Source of the DNA: Bradyrhizobium sp. Arg816
GTDB taxonomy: Bacteria; Pseudomonadota; Alphaproteobacteria; Rhizobiales; Xanthobacteraceae
NCBI RefSeq assembly: GCF_029989365.1
Contig: NZ_JAPRAQ010000004.1
Location: forward strand, 124,001-188,000
Direction of reading: 5' to 3'
DNA: 64,000 bases
This document shows, piece by piece, positions 32,323-40,058 of this stretch; within the stretch, counting starts at the first letter, position 1; each line of letters starts with the position of its first letter. The notes below the pieces were generated by a model. The model did not search any database and was not told the origin of the DNA. It was given only the letters and a program-made list of their open reading frames with translations. The position numbers and the translations under genes were made by a program.

Positions 32323-32368
32323 TAGGACGTGAAGCCTGTAGATTCAGGCGCGACAAGGCGATAGTGAA

Positions 32369-32404
32369 GACGACATGCCCGGCCTTGTGCCGGGCATCAT
32401 CGTC
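32369..32404. terminator. Hairpin after phaB
   Basis: ATGCCCGGC (32375-32383) and GCCGGGCAT (32389-32397), extended outward by GACGA and TCGTC. It has no T-run, so it may be a dispersed repeat or a rho-independent-like stop for phaB; it lies just before the EamA gene. Confidence 0.55.
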
Positions 32405-32422
32405 CTCAGAGCCTTTCGATTG

Positions 32423-33292
32423 ATGACCCCGCGCACAGCCACACTGATCGGATTGACCGCGATCCTGATGTGGTCGCTGCTATCAGTGATGACGGTTGCG
32501 ACCGGAAAGATTCCGGCGTTCCAGCTCGCCGCCATGACGTTCGCGATCGGCGGTCTCGTTGGCCTCCTCACCTGGGTCGGCCGCGGCGATGCGGCGAGGA
32601 GCTTGCGTCAGCCGCTGGTCGTATGGGTCGTCGGCGTCGGCGGCCTGTTCGGCTATCACGCACTGTATTTCCTGGCGCTGCGCTTTGCGCCGCCGGCCGA
32701 AGCCGGTCTTTTGAATTACATGTGGCCGCTTCTGATCGTGCTGTTCTCGTCGTTCCTGCCCGGCGAGCGGCTTGCGGTGCATCACATCATCGGTGCCGTG
32801 CTCGGCCTCGTCGGCACCGTGCTGCTATTCGCCGGGAGCACCTCCGGCTTCGCGCCGGGCCAGCTGCCGGGATTGATCGCGGCGTTCATCGCGGCGTTCG
32901 TCTGGGCGACCTATTCGGTGCTGTCGCGGCGATTGAAAGCCGTGCCGACCGATGCGGTCGCGGGCTTCTGCCTTGCCACCGCGGTGCTCGCCGCGCTGAT
33001 GCATGGTCTGCTTGAAACCACGGTGTGGCCGGAGACGACGCTGCAATGGCTCTCCGTGGCCGCCCTCGGCATCGGCCCCGTCGGTGCCGCGTTCTACGCC
33101 TGGGACATCGGCATGAAGCGCGGCGACATCCGCGTGCTCGGCGCCGCATCCTATGCGACGCCGCTGCTCTCGACCGGATTCCTCATCGCCGCGGGTTTTG
33201 CAAAAGCCAGCGCCAACATCGCCATCGCCGCGGTCCTGATCGCCGGCGGCGGCCTGATCGCGGCGAAGGACATGGTGCTGCGGAAGCGGTGA
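32423..33292 (+). CDS. EamA family (DMT) transporter
   Basis: Inner-membrane drug/metabolite transporter of 289 residues with ten predicted helices, made of two EamA repeats (about residues 5-135 and 145-285). The pattern of an early LMWSLLSVMTV helix and a late YATPLLSTGFLIAAG helix is typical. Its substrate cannot be told; relatives export amino acids or import threonine-like compounds. The start is the ATG at 32423, just before the first helix; an upstream frame adds 16 unsupported residues that come from the hairpin. No ribosome site is clear. It is 100 bases after phaB. Confidence 0.88.
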   Translation: MTPRTATLIGLTAILMWSLLSVMTVATGKIPAFQLAAMTFAIGGLVGLLTWVGRGDAARSLRQPLVVWVVGVGGLFGYHALYFLALRFAPPAEAGLLNYMWPLLIVLFSSFLPGERLAVHHIIGAVLGLVGTVLLFAGSTSGFAPGQLPGLIAAFIAAFVWATYSVLSRRLKAVPTDAVAGFCLATAVLAALMHGLLETTVWPETTLQWLSVAALGIGPVGAAFYAWDIGMKRGDIRVLGAASYATPLLSTGFLIAAGFAKASANIAIAAVLIAGGGLIAAKDMVLRKR

Positions 33293-33343
33293 CCGTCGTT
33301 GTCGGGTTCGCCGCCATGCGGCGTCCCGGAATGACAGTGCGGC

Positions 33344-33766
33344 TTACGGCTCCCAGCCTTGCGGCGCGAGTTCGAACTTCGCGAACTCGAATGCAGGCGC
33401 GACGGTGCAGCCGACCAAGGTCCATTCGCCCGTCGACTCCGCCATCTGCCAAGCATTCGCCGGCACGATCCCCTGCGGCCGTTCGCCGCTCACAAGATCC
33501 GTGCCGAGCCGCACCTCGTGTTGCAAGCAGCCTTCATGCGCGATGCGCAGCGTCAGCGGGCTGCCGGCGTAGTAGTGCCAGATCTCCACGGCGTCGATGC
33601 GATGCCAGTGCGAGCGTTCGCCGCGCGCGAGCAGGAAATAAATGAGGGTCGAGCGCGACCGGCCGTTGGTATCCGTGGTCTGGTCGCGAAACGTCTCGCG
33701 GTAGTGGCCGCCCTCGGGATGCGGGCGGAGTTCGAGGCGTGCGATGATCTCGGCTGCGGTCGGCAT
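33344..33766 (-). CDS. Cupin-fold protein (DUF985/Cupin_5)
   Basis: 140-residue single-domain protein. The opening LELRPHPEGGHYRETF, the SHWHRIDAVEIWHYYAG metal-site segment (His near 53, 55 and 64) and the LVGCTVAPAFEFAKFELA ending are the DUF985 family pattern. The cupin fold suggests a small-molecule binding or isomerase role, but no reaction is proven. It is 24 bases before gloB on the same strand (gloB upstream), so the two may be co-transcribed. Confidence 0.88.
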   Translation of the reverse strand: MPTAAEIIARLELRPHPEGGHYRETFRDQTTDTNGRSRSTLIYFLLARGERSHWHRIDAVEIWHYYAGSPLTLRIAHEGCLQHEVRLGTDLVSGERPQGIVPANAWQMAESTGEWTLVGCTVAPAFEFAKFELAPQGWEP

Positions 33767-33789
33767 CGATCCCCGTCAGGATTTCTTCT

Positions 33790-34557
33790 TCAAGATTTGT
33801 TTTTGCGCTCGCGCAGTTCGCCGAACACCACGGCGGCGTCCGCGCCCTTCATGTGTAACCTGGCTGCGACCGACGGTTCATCAGCACGGAGGAACACGTT
33901 TGCTCGCTTCTCGTCACCAAGCAGTGATGGAATGGTCGGCTTGTTCTCGGCCCGCAGCTTCGTCACCTCCGCCGCGCGTGCCTGCAGCGCCGCATTGTCG
34001 GGGTCGATGGTGAGCGCGAACTTGACGTTGGACGCGGTGTATTCGTGCCCGCAATAGAGCTTGAAGTCGTCAGGCAGCGCCCGCAGCTTCAGAAGCGAGT
34101 CCCACATCATCGGGTAGTCGCCTTCGAACACGCGGCCGCAGCCGATCGAGAACAGCGTATCTGCGGCGAACAGCGTCTTCTCGTTGTCGAACACGTAGGA
34201 GATGTGGTCGAGCGTGTGGCCGGGCGTCTCCAGTACGCGCCCCAGCAAGCTGCCGACCTTGACGATGTCGGCATTGGCGACGCGCAGGTCGACGTTGGCG
34301 ATCTCAGTCGTCTTGTCATGCGGCGCGACGACGCGGCAATTGTATTTCTGTTTGAGTTCGGCGACCCCGCCGACATGATCGCCGTGATGATGGGTGATCA
34401 GGATGTCGGTGAGCTGCCAGCCCTCGCGCTCAAGCGCTTTCAGGATGGGGCCGGCTTCCGGCGCGTCGATCGACGCCGTCGCCTTGGTTTCCACATCGTG
34501 GATCAGATAACCGAAATTATCGCTTAAACAGGTGAAAGTACGAATTTCGGCGGCCAT
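33790..34557 (-). CDS. gloB: Hydroxyacylglutathione hydrolase (glyoxalase II)
   Basis: Hydrolyses S-lactoylglutathione to lactate and glutathione in methylglyoxal detoxification. 255 residues. The metallo-beta-lactamase metal motif THHHGDHVGG (His56, His58, Asp60, His61) and later GHTLDHISY and CGHEYT segments are complete. The C-terminal glutathione-binding HAGH domain is present (residues about 165-255). The ATG at 34557 follows GGAG 6 bases upstream; the frame extends to 34650, but that region is the promoter of the divergent methyltransferase gene. Confidence 0.94.
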   Translation of the reverse strand: MAAEIRTFTCLSDNFGYLIHDVETKATASIDAPEAGPILKALEREGWQLTDILITHHHGDHVGGVAELKQKYNCRVVAPHDKTTEIANVDLRVANADIVKVGSLLGRVLETPGHTLDHISYVFDNEKTLFAADTLFSIGCGRVFEGDYPMMWDSLLKLRALPDDFKLYCGHEYTASNVKFALTIDPDNAALQARAAEVTKLRAENKPTIPSLLGDEKRANVFLRADEPSVAARLHMKGADAAVVFGELRERKNKS

Positions 34558-34664
34558 GTCATCTCCATCGCGCTCAGCCCCGCAGACAAATATGGCGTTA
34601 ACGTTGCGCAGGCAATGCAATATTCCGCGCGCGGGGGCCGCCTCGTGCATGTTACATTGCCGTC

Positions 34665-35405
34665 ATGACCATTGATGTCGTCGACCTCCGCGAGTTCTAC
34701 TCCCGTCGCCTCGGGATTGTGGCGCGGCAAATGATCAATCGCGGCATCAGGGAGCGCTGGCCGACCGCCGCGGGCCAGCGTGTGCTTGGCATCGGCTATC
34801 CCACACCCTATCTCGGCCTGTTCCGCGAGGACGCGGAGCGCTGCATCGCCTTCATGCCGTCGGCGCAGGGCGTCTTGAAATGGCCGACGGGGCGGCCGGC
34901 GCTGGCCTCGCTGGTCGATGAATTCTCGCTGCCGCTTCCTGACGCCGCGGTCGATCGGATCCTGCTGATTCATGCGCTGGAGATGTCTGACGACCCGGCC
35001 GCGCTCTTGCGCGAGGTGTGGCGGGTGCTGTCGCCCTCCGGCCGCGTGATCGCGGTGATCCCGAACCGGCGCGGGGTATGGACCCGCACCGACAGCACGC
35101 CGTTCGGTCACGGCCGGCCCTATTCGCGCTCGCAGATCACCGACCTGTTGCGCCAGACCTGGTTCACGCCGACCGCCTGGGGCGAGGCGCTGTTCATGCC
35201 GCCTTATGCCGGCGGCTGGGTGCTGAAATCGGCACAGGTGTGGGAGCGTGCGGGCGCGGCGCTGTCGTTGCCCTTTGCCGGCGTGCACATTGTCGAGGCG
35301 ACCAAGCAGGTCTATCGCGCGATCCCCGCCAAGCGCGAGCGCGCGCGGCTGATTCCCTCGTTGAAGCCGGTGCTGGTACCGTCCTCGACGGTGACGCGCA
35401 CTTGA
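34665..35405 (+). CDS. Methyltransferase-domain protein (class I SAM)
   Basis: 246 residues. Central methyltransferase-11-like pattern: VDRILLIHALEMSDDPAALLREVWRVL near residue 85 and PSGRVIAVIPNRRG near 120. The N-terminal motif I is degenerate (RVLGIGYPTPYLGLF instead of a GxGxG loop), so SAM binding needs testing. The same gene is commonly divergent from gloB in this group, hinting at a link to glutathione or ketoaldehyde metabolism (inference). The acceptor is unknown. Confidence 0.8.
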   Translation: MTIDVVDLREFYSRRLGIVARQMINRGIRERWPTAAGQRVLGIGYPTPYLGLFREDAERCIAFMPSAQGVLKWPTGRPALASLVDEFSLPLPDAAVDRILLIHALEMSDDPAALLREVWRVLSPSGRVIAVIPNRRGVWTRTDSTPFGHGRPYSRSQITDLLRQTWFTPTAWGEALFMPPYAGGWVLKSAQVWERAGAALSLPFAGVHIVEATKQVYRAIPAKRERARLIPSLKPVLVPSSTVTRT

Positions 35406-35411
35406 AAACAA

Positions 35412-35438
35412 ATCGTCCCGGCGCGAGGCCGGGACGAT
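35412..35438. terminator. Bidirectional hairpin between convergent genes
   Basis: ATCGTCCCGGC (35412-35422) and GCCGGGACGAT (35428-35438) with loop GCGAG form an 11-bp perfect stem, preceded by AAAACAA. It sits between the methyltransferase and the DUF4167 gene and can stop both. Confidence 0.7.
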
Positions 35439-35462
35439 GCAGATCAGAATATCGGAAGAAGC

Positions 35463-36251
35463 TTATTCGCCGGAGGCCACTTCGTCGCTGGAGCCCGCCG
35501 GAGCCGCCTCGCGCTCGGGGCGCGGGCCATGCGGCCGGCGGCGCCGCCGCGGAAAGCGTTCGCCGCCACCGCCGCCTTCAAGCCCGCCCTGACCGCCATT
35601 CGCGGCACTATTCACTTGCGGCTGTGCGCCGGTGATGAAGGAGGGCAGGCGATCGACGCTACCGGTGTCGGCAACGACGGGCTGCGGCTGGTTCAGCGGC
35701 TGCGGCTGCGGCTGATATTGCGGCTGCACACGATGGTCGCGTTCGCGATGCTCGCGCGGCTGCTGGTTGTCGCGCTGATAGGGCTGCTGGCCGTCGCGCG
35801 GCTGATGATCACGCTGGTGATCGCGCTGGCCGTCGCGGTCGCGCATGAAGGGCTGCTGCTGCGGCTGCGGGACGAAGCCCGGCTCCTGGCCGAAATTCGA
35901 GAAATTCTCGCCGTCGTCCTCGCTGTCGTCGCCGCTGTTGCTCACCGGCTCGTCGCCGCGCGGCTGCTGGTTCTGGCGGAACTGTTCCTGGGCCGCCGCG
36001 ATCAGGCGGAAATAATGCTCGGCGTGCTGGTAGTAGTTCTCGGCGGCGACCGGGTCGCCGGAAGAGCGCGCATCGCGCGCGAGCTGAAGATATTTTTCGG
36101 CGATGTGCGAAGCCGTGCCGCGGATCTTGATGTCGGGTCCGTTCGATTCGTAAACCCGGGTCATCGGGTTCTGGCCGCGCCGGTTGTTGTTGTTATTGTT
36201 GTTGTTGTTATTGCGGTTGCGCATCCGCTGCTTGTTCTGACCGTTTCTCAT
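35463..36251 (-). CDS. DUF4167 domain protein, RNA/ribosome-related by context
   Basis: 262 residues. The N-terminus is basic with a run of 10 Asn residues (about residues 14-23), then a conserved DUF4167 domain (about 35-100, with SNGPDIKIRGTASHIAEKYLQLARDARSSGD), and a long Gln/Pro/Arg-rich disordered tail. The Asn run is coded by AAC/AAT repeats (36185-36216) that can slip. The domain is found in alphaproteobacteria downstream of prmC; function unknown. It lies 463 bases after prmC on the same strand. Disorder and charge suggest nucleic-acid or granule binding (inference). Confidence 0.85.
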   Translation of the reverse strand: MRNGQNKQRMRNRNNNNNNNNNNRRGQNPMTRVYESNGPDIKIRGTASHIAEKYLQLARDARSSGDPVAAENYYQHAEHYFRLIAAAQEQFRQNQQPRGDEPVSNSGDDSEDDGENFSNFGQEPGFVPQPQQQPFMRDRDGQRDHQRDHQPRDGQQPYQRDNQQPREHRERDHRVQPQYQPQPQPLNQPQPVVADTGSVDRLPSFITGAQPQVNSAANGGQGGLEGGGGGERFPRRRRRPHGPRPEREAAPAGSSDEVASGE

Positions 36252-36714
36252 GTCCTGCCTTTAATTCCAGCCCTAAAGGTTGCACGCATTACTGATTGCT
36301 CGGAGTGACCTGATGACAGCGGTTCACTTCTCCCGCGCGCACCGCGCGCAAGAGCGGCTTGAACCCTGCCGATGTTCGTCGACCGTCGCGTTCAACAAAG
36401 ACGCGTTCCCCACCCGCCAGCAGCCATTGCCAGCGAACCCATTCATATCGCCTGCCGAAACAAGCCCAGCTTTGTTGCGTAAGTCTTCAAGCGCAATATC
36501 AGGCTTTCGTTCACTTTGCAGTCGGAGAGCAGCGCAGCTCCAATGGCCATCGCGCTCAACAGGACCTGCGGCTTGGAACCTTTAATCAGTAAAGCTCTCG
36601 CCCGAGAGCCCGGCTTTCGCCCGTAGGTCTACGGGGCCGGCACCGATGTGTTGACCGGAACGTAGTCGTTCCCAAGGGATATTCCAAGAGGTTTTTTGCA
36701 GCCCAATCCGGCTT
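36252..36714. other. Gap between prmC and the DUF4167 gene
   Basis: 463 bases with no supportable gene on either strand. A short hairpin GCTCTC-GCCC-GAGAGC (36594-36609) is present, and a mixed-composition stretch at 36300-36560 is less GC-rich than its neighbours. It may contain the DUF4167 promoter and the prmC stop; nothing more is visible. Confidence 0.35.
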
Positions 36715-37611
36715 TTATGGGGGCATTTTTCGGGCCGATACCGCCCGCGGGATGCCCGCCAAATCCGCCTTGGGCGGCCTGTCCACAGACAACGCGGCGG
36801 CCGTCATCAAGGTTTCAATATCCCGGGCCTGACCTTGCCCGGCCTCGACGATCAACGCCCCGCCGGGTGCGAGCCGCTCGGCCGCCTGCGGTATCAGGGC
36901 GCGGTAGGCGTCATAGCCGTCATTGCCGCCGTCGAGCGCCAGATGCGGATCGTGCTCGCGCACATCGAGGCTCAGTTTCGGAATTTCCCCTGAGGGAATA
37001 TAGGGCGGATTCGACACGATGAGATCGAACGGGCCGCGGAGCGCCGCCGCATAGGAGCAGGCGACGAAGCCGGAACGGCCGGCGAGGCCCAGAGCTGCGG
37101 CATTGCTCCGCGCGGTGTCGAGCGCGGAGAGGCTGAGATCGGTTCCGACGCCGAAGGCATCGGGAATTTCATGCAGCAGCGCGAGCAGGATCGCGCCCGA
37201 TCCGGTGCCGATATCCGCGATTCGCGGGTGCTGCCCCGCTATCGTGGCCTCCCGAAAGATCTCCAGTGCCAGTTCGACCACGGTCTCGGTGTCCGGCCGC
37301 GGCACCAGCGTCGCCTCGGACAGTTGGAACGGCAGGCCCCAGAATTCGCGCGCGCCGAGAATGCGGGCGACCGGCTCATGCGCGAGCCGGCGCTGCGCAT
37401 AGGCTTCGAGCCGCGCGGCCTCTTCGGGCGTGAGCTGGCGCGCCGCCTGCGTGACGATGCCGGTCAAATCAAGCCTCAGCGCCGCTCCGACGAGCAGGCG
37501 CGCGTCGAGGGCGGGCTCCTCGATGCCGGCCGATTGCAGCCGCGCCGCAAGCGCGCGCCGCGCACTCTCGATGCTGTGTCCGGAATCGAAACCTGTCGCC
37601 AATGGAGCCAT
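36715..37611 (-). CDS. prmC: Peptide chain release factor N5-glutamine methyltransferase
   Basis: 298 residues. PrmC methylates the Gln of the GGQ motif in RF1 and RF2. An N-terminal helical domain (about 1-85) is followed by a SAM-binding domain with IADIGTGSGAILLALL near residue 122 and the catalytic NPPY motif (LIVSNPPYIPSGEI near residue 185). The start is the ATG at 37611, giving the usual length; the longer frame to 38094 lies antisense to the HIT gene. In many relatives prmC directly follows prfA, but here prfA is about 8 kb upstream and an ABC operon lies between them. Confidence 0.95.
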   Translation of the reverse strand: MAPLATGFDSGHSIESARRALAARLQSAGIEEPALDARLLVGAALRLDLTGIVTQAARQLTPEEAARLEAYAQRRLAHEPVARILGAREFWGLPFQLSEATLVPRPDTETVVELALEIFREATIAGQHPRIADIGTGSGAILLALLHEIPDAFGVGTDLSLSALDTARSNAAALGLAGRSGFVACSYAAALRGPFDLIVSNPPYIPSGEIPKLSLDVREHDPHLALDGGNDGYDAYRALIPQAAERLAPGGALIVEAGQGQARDIETLMTAAALSVDRPPKADLAGIPRAVSARKMPP

Positions 37612-37701
37612 CCTGCCTGGTATCGTGGATAGATCGGCGGCATTGCTTGCGTCAACGGAAAGGAGCGCGTCTGATCGCACCTCGCAGCGAGGGAGGGATC
37701 C

Positions 37702-38127
37702 ATGACGGCTTACGACGATCAGAACGTCTTCGCAAAGATCCTCCGCGGCGAGATTCCCTGCTTCGAGGTTTTCAGGGACGACCGCAGCATCGCCTTCCTC
37801 GACATCATGCCGCGCTCGCCCGGACACACGCTGGTCATTCCCCGGGCGCCGGCGCGGGGCATCCTCGACATTGCGGATGACGATCTCGCCGCGGTCGCCC
37901 GAACCGGCAAGCGGATCGCGATTGCGGCGATGAAGGCGTTCGACGCCGAGGGCATCATCCTGCAGCAGTTCAGCGAACCGGCGAGCGGGCAGGTGGTCTT
38001 CCACCTGCACATGCACGTCATGCCGGTCAGCGCCGGGATCGGGCTGCTGCCGGCGCAGACGCGCAAGGAAGACATGGCCGTGCTCGCCGATCACGCCAAG
38101 CGGATGATTGCGGCGCTTGGCAGTTGA
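37702..38127 (+). CDS. HIT family protein
   Basis: Histidine-triad nucleotide hydrolase of 141 residues, like HINT/Fhit. Catalytic triad motif VFHLHMHVMPV near residue 100. These proteins split AMP-lysine or dinucleoside polyphosphates. It is divergent from prmC and preceded by GGGAGGGATCC. The substrate cannot be given. Confidence 0.92.
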   Translation: MTAYDDQNVFAKILRGEIPCFEVFRDDRSIAFLDIMPRSPGHTLVIPRAPARGILDIADDDLAAVARTGKRIAIAAMKAFDAEGIILQQFSEPASGQVVFHLHMHVMPVSAGIGLLPAQTRKEDMAVLADHAKRMIAALGS

Positions 38128-38262
38128 TCGAGATAGCGCTGCAGCAAGACCGTAGGACGGGTAGAGCTGTTGCGAAACCCATCATCGAGACAAGCTCGAA
38201 ATCGACTGGCGCAGCTTCGCTCCACCGAAACTGCGAGCCAGCGATCTTTCATCGAACCTTCA

Positions 38263-39204
38263 TCAGTTCTTGTTCAGGGGGCGGGGTCGAAGGGGGGAGC
38301 CAATCGGACATTCGAGCGCGGCACGATCCCAGCGTCCACAATCAGCTGCTGCCTGATAGGTGCTTTGCAGAAACGCCATGAGCGCGGCCTCTGGCTCGCT
38401 GGATTTTCGCACAAGGTCGTAGGGCAGGAGATATTCGCCGAGCTTCCGATCGAAGTATGCGCCTGCCGGCAAGACCTGTCCGTCAGCAAAGCCATTCGGG
38501 GTGGGGTAGGCATAGGAGTAGAACGCCGCAAAGTCTGTACCACCTCCGCCCGGCCAAAAGCCGGCGGACGAGACCTCATCGCTATAGGCCTCGCGTGTCA
38601 CGACATCCGGCAAACCCGGGACGCCCCCCGGGTGAAGCGGAGCGGAACGCCCAGAGAAGCGCGTCACCGCGAGATCGAAGCTGCCCCAGAAGAGATGGAC
38701 CGGACTGACCTTCCCGGTGAACCCCGTCCGAAACCGATAAAACACTCCGCTGATCGCGACGACGGCGCGGAAGAAACGCGTCACGGCGTCTGCGTCATAG
38801 GGCCTGATTTGGCGGTCCTCCGTGAACGGGATCGGATCTGCGACCTCACTGGGCCGACCGTCAAATTCCGGTGTTCCGCCGAGATGTCGTACCAAATCAC
38901 AGAACCGGGCGTGAAATTCGGCGACGGACATTCGCCCGAGCGGCATTTCCGCCCTGCACCCATCAGCTGCTTCTCCGATCAGGACGTGACGGGAGAGATC
39001 GAAGACGATCTCGATACCTGATGCGTCTGGAATCAGCGAAGTCGTGAGCCCGCGTGCATTCACGTAGAAGGTCGCGTGCCAGGAATGGTTGACCCATGGC
39101 GTTCTCGCGAGCCGATACTTGCCGACAATCTGGCAATACAGATGAAGCGCGGAACAGGTTTCGCGCCATGCCTCGAAGGGAATCTCCGGCCAGATCGCGC
39201 TCAT
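38263..39204 (-). CDS. DUF5996 family protein
   Basis: 313 residues with no recognised catalytic motif. The opening WPEIPFEAWRETCSALHLYCQIVGKYRL and SPVHLFWGSFDLAVTRFSGR are highly patterned, with many aromatic residues and conserved His, in agreement with the DUF5996 family. Function unknown. The ATG at 39204 has a GGAGGAG site 7 bases upstream. It follows the ABC operon on the same strand with a 155-base gap, so it may be co-transcribed; the frame extending to 40074 is shadow sequence over the ATPase gene. Confidence 0.7.
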   Translation of the reverse strand: MSAIWPEIPFEAWRETCSALHLYCQIVGKYRLARTPWVNHSWHATFYVNARGLTTSLIPDASGIEIVFDLSRHVLIGEAADGCRAEMPLGRMSVAEFHARFCDLVRHLGGTPEFDGRPSEVADPIPFTEDRQIRPYDADAVTRFFRAVVAISGVFYRFRTGFTGKVSPVHLFWGSFDLAVTRFSGRSAPLHPGGVPGLPDVVTREAYSDEVSSAGFWPGGGGTDFAAFYSYAYPTPNGFADGQVLPAGAYFDRKLGEYLLPYDLVRKSSEPEAALMAFLQSTYQAAADCGRWDRAALECPIGSPLRPRPLNKN

Positions 39205-39359
39205 AGCGTCTCCTCCCTCAGGTTCGGTTCGGCTTTGCAAGACCTCACCTCGGCTAAAGGCGACCCTGTGTCCGCTTTGGGCGCAAAGCGACCTTCGGGG
39301 GGCGAGGCCGCATGCTACCCCCTCGAAAGCAGATATCCCGGAGCTTAGGGGGACTCGAG

Positions 39360-40058
39360 CTAGACGCCAAGGTATCGCTGCAGCAGTTCCGGCTGGGCCT
39401 TGAGCTCCTGCGCCGGTCCTTCGTGCACGATGTGGCCGTTGTTGATGATGTAGATCCGCGTCGCCAGCGCCAGCGTCGCTGCCAGATTCTGCTCGACCAG
39501 CACGATGGTCTGGCCGGCGGCCGCGAGCTCGCGGCAGGCTTTGACGAGATCGTGGACGATGACGGGCGCAAGCCCCTCGAACGGCTCGTCCAACAGGACG
39601 ATCTTGGGGTCGCGCACCAGCGCCCGGGCGATCGCGAGCATCTGCTGTTCGCCGCCGGAGAGCTCGGTGCCGCGGTTGTTGCGGCGCTCTTTGAGGCGCG
39701 GAAACATCTCGTAGACGCGCTCGAGCGGCCAGCGCTTCGGTGCGGTGATCCCGGCGAGGACGATGTTCTCCTCCACCGACAAGCTGCCGAAGATCCGGCG
39801 CTCCTCGTGCACGAGCTGCATGCCGGCCTGCGCGATTCTGTGGCTCTTGCGTCCAGCGATATCGATGCCGTCGAACTTCACGCTGCCGCTGCGGGGCGTC
39901 ACGACGCCCATCAGGCTCTTGAGCGTCGTGCTCTTGCCGGCGCCGTTCCGCCCGAGCAGCGCCACCACCTCGTGCCGCTCGACGCGCATGGCGACGTCGA
40001 ACAGGATGTGGGAGTCGCCGTAATAGCTGTTCAGGCCATTGACCTCGATCAGGCTCAT
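39360..40058 (-). CDS. ABC transporter ATP-binding protein, LivF-like
   Basis: 232-residue nucleotide-binding subunit of a branched-chain-amino-acid-type uptake system. Walker A GRNGAGKSTT (about residues 36-45), signature LSGGEQQ near 134 and Walker B IVLLDEPFEG near 154 are intact. The ATG overlaps the TGA of the upstream permease-ATPase gene (ATGA), which implies coupled translation. It would form the second ATPase of the complex with the fused LivG part. Ligand unknown: amides, urea and hydrophobic amino acids are all used by this family. Confidence 0.93.
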   Translation of the reverse strand: MSLIEVNGLNSYYGDSHILFDVAMRVERHEVVALLGRNGAGKSTTLKSLMGVVTPRSGSVKFDGIDIAGRKSHRIAQAGMQLVHEERRIFGSLSVEENIVLAGITAPKRWPLERVYEMFPRLKERRNNRGTELSGGEQQMLAIARALVRDPKIVLLDEPFEGLAPVIVHDLVKACRELAAAGQTIVLVEQNLAATLALATRIYIINNGHIVHEGPAQELKAQPELLQRYLGV

